A stretch of 64,000 bases of DNA from Paenibacillus sp. SYP-B3998. GTDB taxonomy: Bacteria; Bacillota; Bacilli; Paenibacillales; NBRC-103111. Both the position numbers and the translations under genes were made by a program. Below are positions 44,215-52,657 of this stretch, piece after piece. The notes under the pieces were generated by a model. The model saw only the letters and a list, made by a program, of their open reading frames with translations. It had not been told where the DNA came from and did no database searches. Every line of letters begins with the position of its first letter. Position 1 is the first letter of the stretch. The DNA lies in NCBI RefSeq assembly GCF_010820665.1, contig NZ_JAAIKC010000006.1, forward strand, positions 62,001-126,000, written 5' to 3'.

Positions 44215-46239
44215 TTAAGGCAAGTTGACTAAGAACGGTTTTACCGTATTAGCAAAATTATAGTTGCTAGTCGCATCCCAGTTAATTGACCATGTCATTG
44301 CGCCGCGAATCGTCGGATACTTCGCCACTGGCTTATAGCTTCCGCAGCTGTTGCCATTTGCCAAGCAATCCAATGCATTATTCACTACAGCAGGGGACAC
44401 ATACCCACCGCCCGCAGCTGATGGGACCGCTGGAACGCCAAGCCCAAGCTTGTTCGCTGGAACCCATTGAAGAATAAGGTCGGTCAATGCGGTTAAGAAG
44501 TTAACCGTACCTTGCGAATAACACTGACCATCCCGACCAAGCATGCATCCAGAATTATAGTACTGAGTATTAATAACCGTAATAATGTCGCTCAGGTTCG
44601 TATACAACTGCATATAGCTCGTATTCTGACTTTGCATGTCGATCGTTTGCGGTGCCATCGTTAAGATGAAACCAGACCCCACGCTTTGTTGAATTTGGCG
44701 AATAGCCGTTGTTAAATTCGGAACGTTCATTCCGTTCTCCAGATCGATATCAATCCCATCGAATCCGAATTCATTAATCAAACCTAGCATACTGCTTACA
44801 AAGTTACTCACATTCGGAGAAGCGCTGCCTAGATTGATGTTGCCATTTTGCCCGCCAACAGAAAGAATGACCTTCTTGCCTTGTGCATGCTTAGCTTGAA
44901 TGTCGCTAATGAGATTAGCATTCGTGTAACCGCCCAGTGCCGTAGACAACGCCGAATCTACGCTGAACACGACTCCGCCTGGCTTCGTAACGTCCATATC
45001 TGCAAACGCCACCGCAATGATGTCATATTGACTTGGTACAGCGCTAAGCTTAATATTGCTTGAATTATTAATGAAATTATGCCAATATCCTGTCAGTATA
45101 TGTGCCGGCAGTTGACCGCCGCCGCCGCTTTGCGTGGTTCCGTTCACGGATGCGCTTGCTGCCGAGATATTGCCCGCAGCGTCTTTCGCTTTGACCGTGA
45201 AAGCGTAGGTTGTGCTTGCTGCAAGTCCTGTAACCGTAGCAGAAGTACCCGTCACGGAAACAGCTAACGTTCCTCCTTTGTATACGTCATACCCTGTTAC
45301 GCCTACATTATCTGTTGATGCGCTCCAAGATAAGGACACGCTAGAGGCAGTAGTTGCAGTTACGCTTACATTTGTTGGTATAGTTGGCGCTTGTGTATCT
45401 GCTATTGTATTCGTCGTACCGTTAACAGAGTTGCTAGCCGCTGATACGTTACCAGCCGCATCCTTCGCTTTAACTGTGAAAGCGTAAGTCGTTCCTGCAC
45501 TTAAACCTGAGTTGGTATAAGCTAACGTAGTGCCGGAAACACTTCCCGCTAAGGTCGTACCGCGATATATGTCATATCCGGTTACAGCGACATTATCCGT
45601 AGCTGCCGTCCAAGACAAAGAAATACTCGATGCGGTGGTCCCAATCACCTGAAGCCCGCTAGGCGCAGTAGGCGCTTGCGTATCGCCGCCTGCTGTATTA
45701 GTTGTCGCGCTAACGGAGTTGCTAGCCGCCGATACGTTACCAGCCGCATCCTTCGCTTTAACTGTGAAGGCGTAGGTCGTGCCAGCAGTTAAACCTGAAT
45801 TGTTATAAGTTAGCGTAGTACCGGAGACACTTCCCACTAAGGTCGAACCGCGATATACGTCATATCCGATTACAGCAACATTATCTGTGGCTGCAGTCCA
45901 GGACAAGGAGATGCTTGATACTGTGGTTCCAGTCACCTGAAGGCCGCTAGGCGCAGTAGGCGCTTGCGTATCGCCGCTACTTGCGATAGGTTGCCATAAT
46001 GCAGCCACGACGGGAGGTTCCCATCCTGCCAAAGATGTATGTCCTTGTAAGCACTTATATTGGCTGCTGCCATAAGTAACGGTATCATTTGTCGCATAAG
46101 CAACATTAGGTGCCCATACCCCTCGGTCAGCGGCTGCTGCCATCATCGGAATTAATGCAACAAACATAACCGCAATAAGTAGAATTGAAAACGCTTTCTT
46201 TAATAAAAACGATTGACCACTCGAAGCACTTTTCATCAT
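44215..46239 (-). CDS. Secreted family 18 chitinase with CBM5/12 and three fibronectin III domains
   Basis: Extracellular chitinase of 674 residues. It has a signal peptide (about 1-37), a CBM5/12 chitin-binding module (about 40-86, with aromatic residues in VWAPNVAYAT and AGWEPP), three fibronectin type III modules (about 90-181, 186-277, 281-370) and a GH18 catalytic barrel (about 378-674). The barrel has the DxxDxDxE motif in FDGIDIDLE; catalytic Glu is near residue 501. The layout resembles Bacillus circulans ChiD. It degrades chitin, giving N-acetylglucosamine oligomers. AAAGGAGG precedes the start. A CcpA-site-like sequence lies inside the signal-peptide codons. The first two Fn3 modules are nearly identical in DNA. 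Confidence 0.95.
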   Translation of the reverse strand: MMKSASSGQSFLLKKAFSILLIAVMFVALIPMMAAAADRGVWAPNVAYATNDTVTYGSSQYKCLQGHTSLAGWEPPVVAALWQPIASSGDTQAPTAPSGLQVTGTTVSSISLSWTAATDNVAVIGYDVYRGSTLVGSVSGTTLTYNNSGLTAGTTYAFTVKAKDAAGNVSAASNSVSATTNTAGGDTQAPTAPSGLQVIGTTASSISLSWTAATDNVAVTGYDIYRGTTLAGSVSGTTLAYTNSGLSAGTTYAFTVKAKDAAGNVSAASNSVNGTTNTIADTQAPTIPTNVSVTATTASSVSLSWSASTDNVGVTGYDVYKGGTLAVSVTGTSATVTGLAASTTYAFTVKAKDAAGNISAASASVNGTTQSGGGGQLPAHILTGYWHNFINNSSNIKLSAVPSQYDIIAVAFADMDVTKPGGVVFSVDSALSTALGGYTNANLISDIQAKHAQGKKVILSVGGQNGNINLGSASPNVSNFVSSMLGLINEFGFDGIDIDLENGMNVPNLTTAIRQIQQSVGSGFILTMAPQTIDMQSQNTSYMQLYTNLSDIITVINTQYYNSGCMLGRDGQCYSQGTVNFLTALTDLILQWVPANKLGLGVPAVPSAAGGGYVSPAVVNNALDCLANGNSCGSYKPVAKYPTIRGAMTWSINWDATSNYNFANTVKPFLVNLP
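45130..45972 (-). repeat. Three tandem fibronectin III coding repeats
   Basis: Units of about 288 bp encode the three Fn3 modules of the chitinase. Units one and two share long identical stretches, for example around 45436-45480 and 45724-45768. The third is more diverged apart from the segment encoding YAFTVKAKDAAGN. Confidence 0.85.
46186..46199. promoter_or_regulatory. Candidate CcpA (cre) site in the chitinase 5' coding region
   Basis: TGAAAACGCTTTCT matches the cre consensus TGWAANCGNTNWCA at 13 of 14 positions. It lies 40-54 bases inside the coding sequence, where CcpA can block elongation in Bacillus. It also simply encodes KKAFS, so chance is possible. Confidence 0.45.
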
Positions 46240-46445
46240 AATCCTCCTTTAATTTCATTCTTCGGCTACTTCGTTCAATGCTACAGCATGTCCCCCCTTA
46301 CGAAATAACGTCGCATTATGACCAAAACCAACGAAGTTTCAGTAATTAAATTTAACCATGAAAGGGCGCTTGAGAGTAGGGACAAATTCATATTCATGGG
46401 GAATAAATTTATATTTCGTTCTTATCATTGATTTAATGGATAAAA

Positions 46446-46495
46446 CAAAAAAAGCCAAAGTTCGTCTCATCGAGTTCTTGAGACTTCCTTTGGTT
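46446..46495 (-). terminator. Terminator after the YdjO-like gene
   Basis: Minus-strand CCAAAG...GTCTC and GAGAC...CTTTGG pair around a short loop, followed by a run of T residues. Confidence 0.75.
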
Positions 46496-46517
46496 TTCCA
46501 TAATTTCGAAACGGCTT

Positions 46518-46769
46518 CTAGAACCGTCTTTTACCCATCAGGAACTTCTTATTGCCTTTTTTAGCCGTAACAGGCACATGCTTGTAGCTGCGAACCATCG
46601 AATTTTTGCATAATGGACAAGTTGGTAAAGCTTCCGTAACGAATTCTTTGCGAACCCATGCTTTACAATCTGTCGCTTTACATTTCCAAATTTCTATCTG
46701 TTCTACTTCTTGCTTCGGTTCTTCTGCAGTGTCGGGTGCTGTCTTTCGTATCGTTGTTGATGTAGGCAT
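46518..46769 (-). CDS. YdjO-like zinc-ribbon protein
   Basis: Small protein of 83 residues with a zinc ribbon of two Cys pairs, WKCKATDCKAW and CPLCKNSMV, spaced as in the cold-inducible Bacillus protein YdjO, followed by a basic tail. The molecular role is unknown. It diverges from the MFS transporter gene. Confidence 0.75.
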   Translation of the reverse strand: MPTSTTIRKTAPDTAEEPKQEVEQIEIWKCKATDCKAWVRKEFVTEALPTCPLCKNSMVRSYKHVPVTAKKGNKKFLMGKRRF

Positions 46770-46923
46770 TTCAATAAGTTCTCCCTGTTCGTTTAATTAG
46801 ACTACTTATTATTATACAGATCGAAAACAATATCAAGTCTTTAGGATGTTCAATTTTAATTACCAGTGGTAAAATGGAAATAGCATTTACAAATTAGACA
46901 CAGATACAAAGGTAGGAAGCCCC

Positions 46924-48189
46924 ATGTCGAATTTACTTCATGAATGGAAGTTACAGTTTCAAGGGTACAGCCGGAATCTTCTTTTGTTTTTTTGGTTTAA
47001 TTTTGTTTGGAATTTGGGAATGGGGATGTTCGGACTGGTATATAATCTTTATGTCAAGAGTCTCGGCTATGATCAAACCATGGTCGGTAACATCGTTGGC
47101 ATGAGCTCATTAGCAGCAGCCATTATTCTAATCCCAGCTGGCATTATGAACGATCGATTTGGACCTAAACGGGTTATTTCATTCGGTCTTTTTTTTGTTA
47201 TTGCCGCTTTGAGTGCAAGATCCTTGATTGAAGCTAGGGAAGGTATGCTTGTCACTGCCTTCTTAGGCGGTATGGCATTAGCCATCGTTTCCGCAACGAT
47301 TTTGCCCTTTATGGCCAATAATTCAACCCCTCAGCAGCGTGTTCATTTGTTTAGTTTCAATATGGCCCTTGTGATGGTCGCTAACGTAATTGGCATTGCG
47401 CTCGGTGGGGTACTCTGTGACTTCTTCCAATTCATGATCGGACTCGAAGAAATTCGCAGTATGCGGTCCACACTATTAATCGGCATCGGTTTAGCCGCGC
47501 TTGGCGTCATCCCGATGCTAATGTTTGAGAAGACGGAGCAAGAACTGCAAGCCCGTCGCGAGCCCCTTCAGTTGCGGCATATTTGGAAAGTACATAAAAC
47601 ATCGATGCAGGTCATCGGCATTTTCATCCTTCTCGGGCTATTAACTTCCACTGCTGGTGGCATGATCGTCCCTTATCTCAACGTCTACTTCGAGGATCGG
47701 TTCGCAGCCTCGAAGACAGCGATTGGTATGATCGTAGCCTTAGGTCAAGGCGCTACCGCCCTTGCTTTTCTCATAGGTCCTATGATTGCGAAGAGATATG
47801 GTGAGGTGAAATCCGTTGTTTACCTGCAGCTCAGTTCACTCCCTTTTCTACTTATCACCGCTTTTTCTTCCAGCTTTTATTTGTCCTCTGGCGGGTATTT
47901 GTTCAGACAGGCGCTCATGAATGCGGCGAATCCTTTCTACAACTCGATCAAAATGAGTTACGTTCATCGCTCTCTGCGCGGACTAGCGTCCAGCTCAGGG
48001 GAAGCGGTTTTTAATCTTGGTTGGTTCTTGGCATCCCCGATTAGTACAGGCCTTGTTTTGCGTTATGGCCCTTATTATGGATACGCCTATGCTTTCTGCA
48101 TCACAGCAGTCGTTTATACGATTACCTCCATCTTATTTCTTGTTTTCTTCGGGAAAAATAGATTCAAGTCCATTGAAGAATCAGCTTAA
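46924..48189 (+). CDS. MFS transporter
   Basis: Major facilitator of 421 residues with 12 predicted membrane helices. The loop 2-3 signature is IPAGIMNDRFGPKR, and a second gate loop near IGPMIAKRYGEVK starts the C-terminal half. Substrate unknown. It is convergent with, and only 16 bp from, the gene for an SgrR-type regulator, a pairing often seen for SgrR relatives, so it may be that regulator's target. Confidence 0.87.
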   Translation: MSNLLHEWKLQFQGYSRNLLLFFWFNFVWNLGMGMFGLVYNLYVKSLGYDQTMVGNIVGMSSLAAAIILIPAGIMNDRFGPKRVISFGLFFVIAALSARSLIEAREGMLVTAFLGGMALAIVSATILPFMANNSTPQQRVHLFSFNMALVMVANVIGIALGGVLCDFFQFMIGLEEIRSMRSTLLIGIGLAALGVIPMLMFEKTEQELQARREPLQLRHIWKVHKTSMQVIGIFILLGLLTSTAGGMIVPYLNVYFEDRFAASKTAIGMIVALGQGATALAFLIGPMIAKRYGEVKSVVYLQLSSLPFLLITAFSSSFYLSSGGYLFRQALMNAANPFYNSIKMSYVHRSLRGLASSSGEAVFNLGWFLASPISTGLVLRYGPYYGYAYAFCITAVVYTITSILFLVFFGKNRFKSIEESA

Positions 48190-48205
48190 AAATAGTGCTT
48201 TCAAC

Positions 48206-50050
48206 CTAATCTTGCTGCTCGATGCAGGATTCTTGAATTTCCGGGCCAAACCAAATGTTCTTGAAATCGAACCAACCCAGCGTATTGACGGCGATTCCCT
48301 TCAAATGTGGGCTAAAGACGGTTTGCTGGGTCGAATGCACGAGAAATAACACACGGTGCTCCTCCGTCAATAGTCGCTCCATCGCCCGAATTTGCTGGAT
48401 GCGCACCTTCGCATCAGGCTCAGCAACGATACGTGCAATCGTCTCGTTAACTGTTTGTCTCTGATCATCCGTAGCGAATACACGCGGGATCATATTCCCC
48501 ATCTTGTACATCTCGATGAGACATCGCGCTTCGTCGTCGTCAGCAACGACGCCGCTCAGCACGATGTCACCTTCCTGCGCTAGACTCGCCCGCGACATGT
48601 CCTCATACGAGTACTCTTCAAGCTGCAGCCCAATGCCCACGGCTGCGCAGCGCTCATGAATCCATTCAGCCTCTCGCCGATGCGAAGGCGTGAAAATCAG
48701 CTTCAGCGTCTCCCCTAGGTAGCCGCTTGCCTCTATAAGCTTTAGAGCTTCTTCAGGCTGATTGTCTTGCTGCGGATACTCGTGGGGCGAATCGGGTGGA
48801 AGGAAGCCCTCTGCAGGTACCCCATTGTATAAGTCAAGTTCCGTAATCATGCCTCTCCGATCAAGCACCCTATGAATGGCTCGACGCAAGCTTTCATGGT
48901 GCTGAGGACCCGGCCTGCGCAAATTAAACGTAATCATGTTCGAACCCAGCGTCATGATTTCTTTCTTCCGCCAATCTGCGGGCGTCGGCTGCTTGTAATG
49001 GTTCAACTTCCCCATATGAAAATTCCACTGCTGCCAATTTTGTTGGCTCACAACCTGAGGCACATAGAGCAGCTCTATCCGATCTAAATGAGCGCCTTCG
49101 CGAAAATAATCTTCAAACGCTTCAAGCGTAATCCCCCCCTCATCATGTCGAGTCATGCGAAAAGGCCCAGTGCCAACAGGAAGCTTTTGTTTATCTTGAT
49201 TTTCTTGGGGACTATAAGCATCCTCAGGTAAAATTGCCATTGGATAGGAGCTTACATAATGCAAAAACATATAATTAGGAGCTTGCAGCACCACTTGGAC
49301 AGTTAAACGATCAACCGCTCGAATGTCTTCGATGGACTCACAGAGCCAATGGCTGGGTGAGTCCATTGTTCCGTGGGTACGAAGCCGATTCAAGGAAAAG
49401 ACGACATCCGATGACGAAAGCTCGCGCCCATGATGGAAACGCACACGCTTACGTAAATAAAATGTCCATACACGTCCATCCGAACTAGAGGTCCAATAAT
49501 GGGTCAAGCCAGGTTCGAACCCCCCGTGCGTTGGCTCATATCGCACTAAGGTATCGAACACTTGCTTCACGAAGTGCAGATCACGGGAAAAATACACCTC
49601 AGCGGGGTCCACGGTTAATATCCGATTATGTATCGGAAGGCGGAGTGTCTCTGGTGCCTCTGCTTCCTGTGTCCCCCGGTAGCCGAAATAACCGCCAAGC
49701 CATGCCAGAAAGCGATCTGTGAGCGTGGGATCAAGCCCCTCGATTTGAAATAAACTCATCGCGCTATGGATATTTCCCTGCTCTACGTATATCTTCGCTT
49801 CAACCAACAATAGCTCATCTGCAGAAGCCAGAAAACGAATCTCGGAACGGTGTCCACGACCACGACCAGGTGTCCATACGATCCAGCCGCTATCGCTCAT
49901 TTTGCGAATCAGAATTTTCACGTTGCGCTCTGTACAGAACAAATAACTGGCAATTTCTACTACTGTAACAGGTACATTCTCAATCGTATCCTGCTTATCC
50001 CGCCGCTTTATCGAGGTGATCAACTGCACGTATTGCAAGGCTAGCTGCAT
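48206..50050 (-). CDS. SgrR-family transcriptional regulator with solute-binding domain
   Basis: Cytoplasmic regulator of 614 residues. The N-terminal winged helix (about 1-115, with VTVVEIASYLFCTERNVKILIRKM and GWIVWTPGRGRGHRSEI) is fused to a family 5 extracellular-solute-binding domain (about 160-600, with FDTLVRYEPTHGGFEPGL, VWTFYLRKRVRFHHGRE and VGTGPFRMTRHDEGG). No signal peptide is present, as expected for SgrR, which uses the domain to sense a small ligand. E. coli SgrR responds to sugar-phosphate stress; here the ligand is unknown. GAGGGGG precedes the start. It converges on an MFS transporter. Confidence 0.9.
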   Translation of the reverse strand: MQLALQYVQLITSIKRRDKQDTIENVPVTVVEIASYLFCTERNVKILIRKMSDSGWIVWTPGRGRGHRSEIRFLASADELLLVEAKIYVEQGNIHSAMSLFQIEGLDPTLTDRFLAWLGGYFGYRGTQEAEAPETLRLPIHNRILTVDPAEVYFSRDLHFVKQVFDTLVRYEPTHGGFEPGLTHYWTSSSDGRVWTFYLRKRVRFHHGRELSSSDVVFSLNRLRTHGTMDSPSHWLCESIEDIRAVDRLTVQVVLQAPNYMFLHYVSSYPMAILPEDAYSPQENQDKQKLPVGTGPFRMTRHDEGGITLEAFEDYFREGAHLDRIELLYVPQVVSQQNWQQWNFHMGKLNHYKQPTPADWRKKEIMTLGSNMITFNLRRPGPQHHESLRRAIHRVLDRRGMITELDLYNGVPAEGFLPPDSPHEYPQQDNQPEEALKLIEASGYLGETLKLIFTPSHRREAEWIHERCAAVGIGLQLEEYSYEDMSRASLAQEGDIVLSGVVADDDEARCLIEMYKMGNMIPRVFATDDQRQTVNETIARIVAEPDAKVRIQQIRAMERLLTEEHRVLFLVHSTQQTVFSPHLKGIAVNTLGWFDFKNIWFGPEIQESCIEQQD

Positions 50051-50205
50051 ACCGACGCCCCCTCATTTTCCAAGTATGAAAAAGTATAGGCGACACTCCG
50101 ATTTTCGTCAACGATCTTCAGACATCGTCAGACGTATTAAAAGGGGAAATTGCACCGATTCAGCGGAATTAATGTCATATTGGGGGATTTCTGTCGCCGG
50201 GTGTT

Positions 50206-50313
50206 ATGGCTGTTATCATTCTAATGACGGGCCTAGTAGGTGTTGTTCTACTGACTGCGATTCTCCCCGGCTTGCAAGACGAAAAGCCGGATTTGCATGG
50301 CTTAGCCACCTAA
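50206..50313 (+). CDS. Possible 35-residue membrane microprotein
   Basis: A short frame reads a hydrophobic helix (MAVIILMTGLVGVVLLTAIL, residues 1-20) and then a charged tail (PGLQDEKPDLHG). It is followed 47 bp later by an intrinsic terminator on the same strand. Nothing else upstream on this strand could use that terminator, which argues for a short transcript of its own. The ribosome binding site is poor (GGGTG only two bases from the ATG), so it may instead be a non-coding RNA. An overlapping longer frame exists but has Cys-rich, non-protein-like composition. Confidence 0.4.
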   Translation: MAVIILMTGLVGVVLLTAILPGLQDEKPDLHGLAT

Positions 50314-50359
50314 CTTCCAACGGAACTACGCTCAGTCCTTTTAATTGATTGTGCATATA

Positions 50360-50404
50360 GGCCACGAGGCCCTGGCAGTTCACAGGGAATCGCGGTCTTT
50401 TTTT
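50360..50404 (+). terminator. Terminator of a short upstream transcript
   Basis: GGCC, CG and CCCTG pair with CAGGG, CG and GGTC around a short loop, followed by seven T residues. It lies upstream of the deacetylase gene, so it must serve the 50.1-50.36 kb region. Confidence 0.72.
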
Positions 50405-50474
50405 GTCGTTTTTCACCACATTTTAAGGTTTTCGTATTAGAATATAAAGTAACGACTCGAACTGACAGAAAGTA

Positions 50475-51278
50475 GTGGTGACTTTGAAATATTTATGTTC
50501 GCTTTTCATTCTTTTAATCCTGATTCAGCTGACCGGATGTGGGAAATCGGCCAAACCTGTCGCTGAGGAAATGCCCGCTTCAGCAGCTATCAAACATGAT
50601 GCTCAACCGGATGTTCTACCTGTTGCGGTAAATAAGTCAGACGCGCAGTTGGACGCAAAAGTCTTCTATCACGCAAAAACGTCTGAGCGTAAAATCGCCC
50701 TGACCTTCGACGATGGGCCAGACAATAAATATACGCCAAAAGTGTTAGATATATTGAAAAAAAATGGCATTAAAGCAACGTTCTTCGTCATTGGCGAACA
50801 CGCCGAACAGAACCACAAAATGATCAAACGCATCGTTGAAGAAGGTCATATCATCGGTAACCACTCGTGGGATCATGCCAATTTGTCCAATTTACCCAGC
50901 GATCAAGTTCAAGCCGAAATTACCAAGACGGATGATATCATCCGGACCATTGTGGGCCAATCTCCGTCGCTCTTCCGGGCACCTTATGGCGCAGAGAACG
51001 AACAGGTGAGAAGCGATGCCGCCAAGACTGGTCATCAATTGATTGGTTGGTCCGTTGACACGCTAGACTGGAATGGTAAAAATGCGAGCCAAATCATGAA
51101 TACGGTCAAAAAAGAAACCAAACCTGGCGCCATCATACTCCAACACTCTGCCGGGGGTAAAGGCGGCAATTTGTCTAATACGATAGAGGCTTTGCCTCAA
51201 ATCATTGCTTATTTGAAACATGACGGCTATGCGTTCGTAACCGTTCCTGAGCTAATGCACTTAAATCAAACCCAATAA
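50475..51278 (+). CDS. Polysaccharide deacetylase lipoprotein
   Basis: NodB-type metal-dependent deacetylase of 267 residues that removes N-acetyl groups from peptidoglycan or chitin-like polymers outside the cell. A short signal with lipobox LTGC anchors it to the membrane. Catalytic motifs are all visible: TFDDGPD, the metal-binding HSWDH, FRAPYG, GWSVDTLDW and LQHSAGG. The start is one of two adjacent GTG codons (50475 or 50478). Single gene with its own terminator. Confidence 0.92.
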   Translation: MVTLKYLCSLFILLILIQLTGCGKSAKPVAEEMPASAAIKHDAQPDVLPVAVNKSDAQLDAKVFYHAKTSERKIALTFDDGPDNKYTPKVLDILKKNGIKATFFVIGEHAEQNHKMIKRIVEEGHIIGNHSWDHANLSNLPSDQVQAEITKTDDIIRTIVGQSPSLFRAPYGAENEQVRSDAAKTGHQLIGWSVDTLDWNGKNASQIMNTVKKETKPGAIILQHSAGGKGGNLSNTIEALPQIIAYLKHDGYAFVTVPELMHLNQTQ

Positions 51279-51327
51279 GTCGTATACATCTTCCGTGTTT
51301 CACCTATTTTCATATGAGATCAAAAAT

Positions 51328-51365
51328 AAGGACAGATCGAATGCCATCATTCGTCTGTCCTTTTG
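51328..51365 (+). terminator. Terminator after the deacetylase gene
   Basis: AAGGACAGA and CGAAT pair with ATTCG and CTGTCCTT, with one mismatch and a short loop, then TTTTG. Confidence 0.75.
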
Positions 51366-51438
51366 TTCATTTCTACACCATTCTGCCAAAAATGGATAAG
51401 TCCATCAGCAAAGTCCATGAAGGACAGCTGTTGTCTGT

Positions 51439-52407
51439 TCAAGGGATTAATAAAACCTTCCCCGTACTGTTTCTGCTCTCTAGAAGTCGATGGGCTTCTG
51501 CGCCATCCTGAAGAGCGAAAAGCTTAAAAGGCTCCATGATGAGGTGACCTTGCCGAATAGCTGCAAAAAGGGCTTCTGCTCGCTTGATTCGGTTATCCCG
51601 TGTTGTCACATGATTCCACAAATCGCCTCCCGTCAACGTCTTCGACGTATCCATGAGCATCCGCGGATCAATAGGCGCTGGATCCCCTCCCGCCATGCCG
51701 AAGAAAATAACATGCCCTTTGGTTCTCGTCGCAGCGAAGCTATCCATTAACGTAGAACCCACGGAATCGTAGGCGGCAGCAACCCCGGCCTTTCCTTCTG
51801 ACCATTCAAGAACACTTGCTACCCAGTCATTCTTATAAAGGAAGACTGCATCGGCTCCCGCCTTCAGGGCTACTTCGCGCTTGGCCTCAGATGAGGTCAG
51901 ACCGATGACTCTTGCTCCTTTGCTCTTGCACAGCTGCGTCAAGAGTTGACCTACGCCACCTGCCGCGGCATGAATTAATATATCGTCGCCTAGCTTCACC
52001 CCATAGCTGTCATTAGCCAAATAATGCGCCGTCATCCCCTGAAGCATGACACCCGCCGCTTGTTCGTCTGTGATATCTGCAGGTAACGGGATCACTCGGT
52101 CGATCGGTACTGCAACAATTTCCGCATTCGCATAAGCCACATCGACGAAGGCTACGCGATCTCCAACTTTAATATTTTGAATGCTCGCTCCCACTTGCTC
52201 GACAACCCCGGCGCCCTCGTAGCCTAATATGTACGGAGGCTCGCCTGCCAAATGGTAATTACCCCGCCTGCGGTATATATCTGCGAAATTCAAGCCAATG
52301 GCTTTCATCTTCACCAATACTGTGCCTGGTTCTACAAGCGGTTCAGGGATATTCGCGTAACGAAGCACCTCAGGACCACCAAATTGTTCAAAAATCAATG
52401 CTTTCAT
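51439..52407 (-). CDS. Quinone oxidoreductase (zeta-crystallin-like)
   Basis: NADPH-dependent medium-chain reductase of about 322 residues. MKALIFEQFGGPEVL, NFADIYRRRGNY, LGYEGAGVV, the cofactor-binding AAAGGVGQLLTQLCKSKGARV and the end LESRNSTGKVLL are typical of the Qor/zeta-crystallin group. The structural-zinc Cys cluster of alcohol dehydrogenases is absent. It reduces quinones or enones by one or two electrons. The ATG at 52407 has GGAGG five bases upstream. Confidence 0.9.
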   Translation of the reverse strand: MKALIFEQFGGPEVLRYANIPEPLVEPGTVLVKMKAIGLNFADIYRRRGNYHLAGEPPYILGYEGAGVVEQVGASIQNIKVGDRVAFVDVAYANAEIVAVPIDRVIPLPADITDEQAAGVMLQGMTAHYLANDSYGVKLGDDILIHAAAGGVGQLLTQLCKSKGARVIGLTSSEAKREVALKAGADAVFLYKNDWVASVLEWSEGKAGVAAAYDSVGSTLMDSFAATRTKGHVIFFGMAGGDPAPIDPRMLMDTSKTLTGGDLWNHVTTRDNRIKRAEALFAAIRQGHLIMEPFKLFALQDGAEAHRLLESRNSTGKVLLIP

Positions 52408-52528
52408 CATGACCTCCACTTAACAATCTACTAGTCAGAGAAATTGTAGCATATTGCGCTTCGTTACAAAAATGAGCTGCCCTTTTCTTGCTTATTACTG
52501 TAATTCCCCAGCCTGCTGCCGCAATAAG

Positions 52529-52555
52529 TAAAAGGTTAATATCATACGTCGAAAT
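52529..52555 (+). promoter_or_regulatory. Candidate sigma-D promoter for the third chemoreceptor
   Basis: TAAA at 52529-52532, exactly 15 bp, then GTCGAAAT at 52548-52555. This matches the motility sigma factor consensus TAAA-N15-GCCGATAT at all four -35 and six of eight -10 bases. It lies about 100 bp upstream of the start codon. Confidence 0.5.
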
Positions 52556-52609
52556 GGAGCTTCCTCTTCGAACGACGTTCCATGTTAATGCAGGAAGGAA
52601 TTTGTTATA

Positions 52610-52621
52610 TTTTGTCGAAAT
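52610..52621 (+). promoter_or_regulatory. Spo0A-box-like site upstream of the third chemoreceptor
   Basis: ATTTTGTCGAAA contains the exact TGTCGAA core at 52613-52619, between the candidate sigma-D promoter and the start codon. Confidence 0.42.
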
Positions 52622-52657
52622 TTAGGGATATCAAATGATAAATGGAGGAACTCGTAC

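Noticed and set aside
49505-49530. GGTTCGAACC resembling a tRNA T-arm
   Set aside because: It lies inside the SgrR coding sequence and has no acceptor, D or anticodon arms around it.
50016-50348. 110-codon plus-strand frame upstream of the deacetylase gene
   Set aside because: It runs antisense through the start of the SgrR gene, is Cys- and Arg-rich without family features, and has no good binding site; the shorter hydrophobic frame is more protein-like.
52568-52582. LexA-like CGAAC...GTTCC upstream of the third chemoreceptor
   Set aside because: The half-sites are three bases apart instead of four and one base differs, so it does not fit the SOS box.
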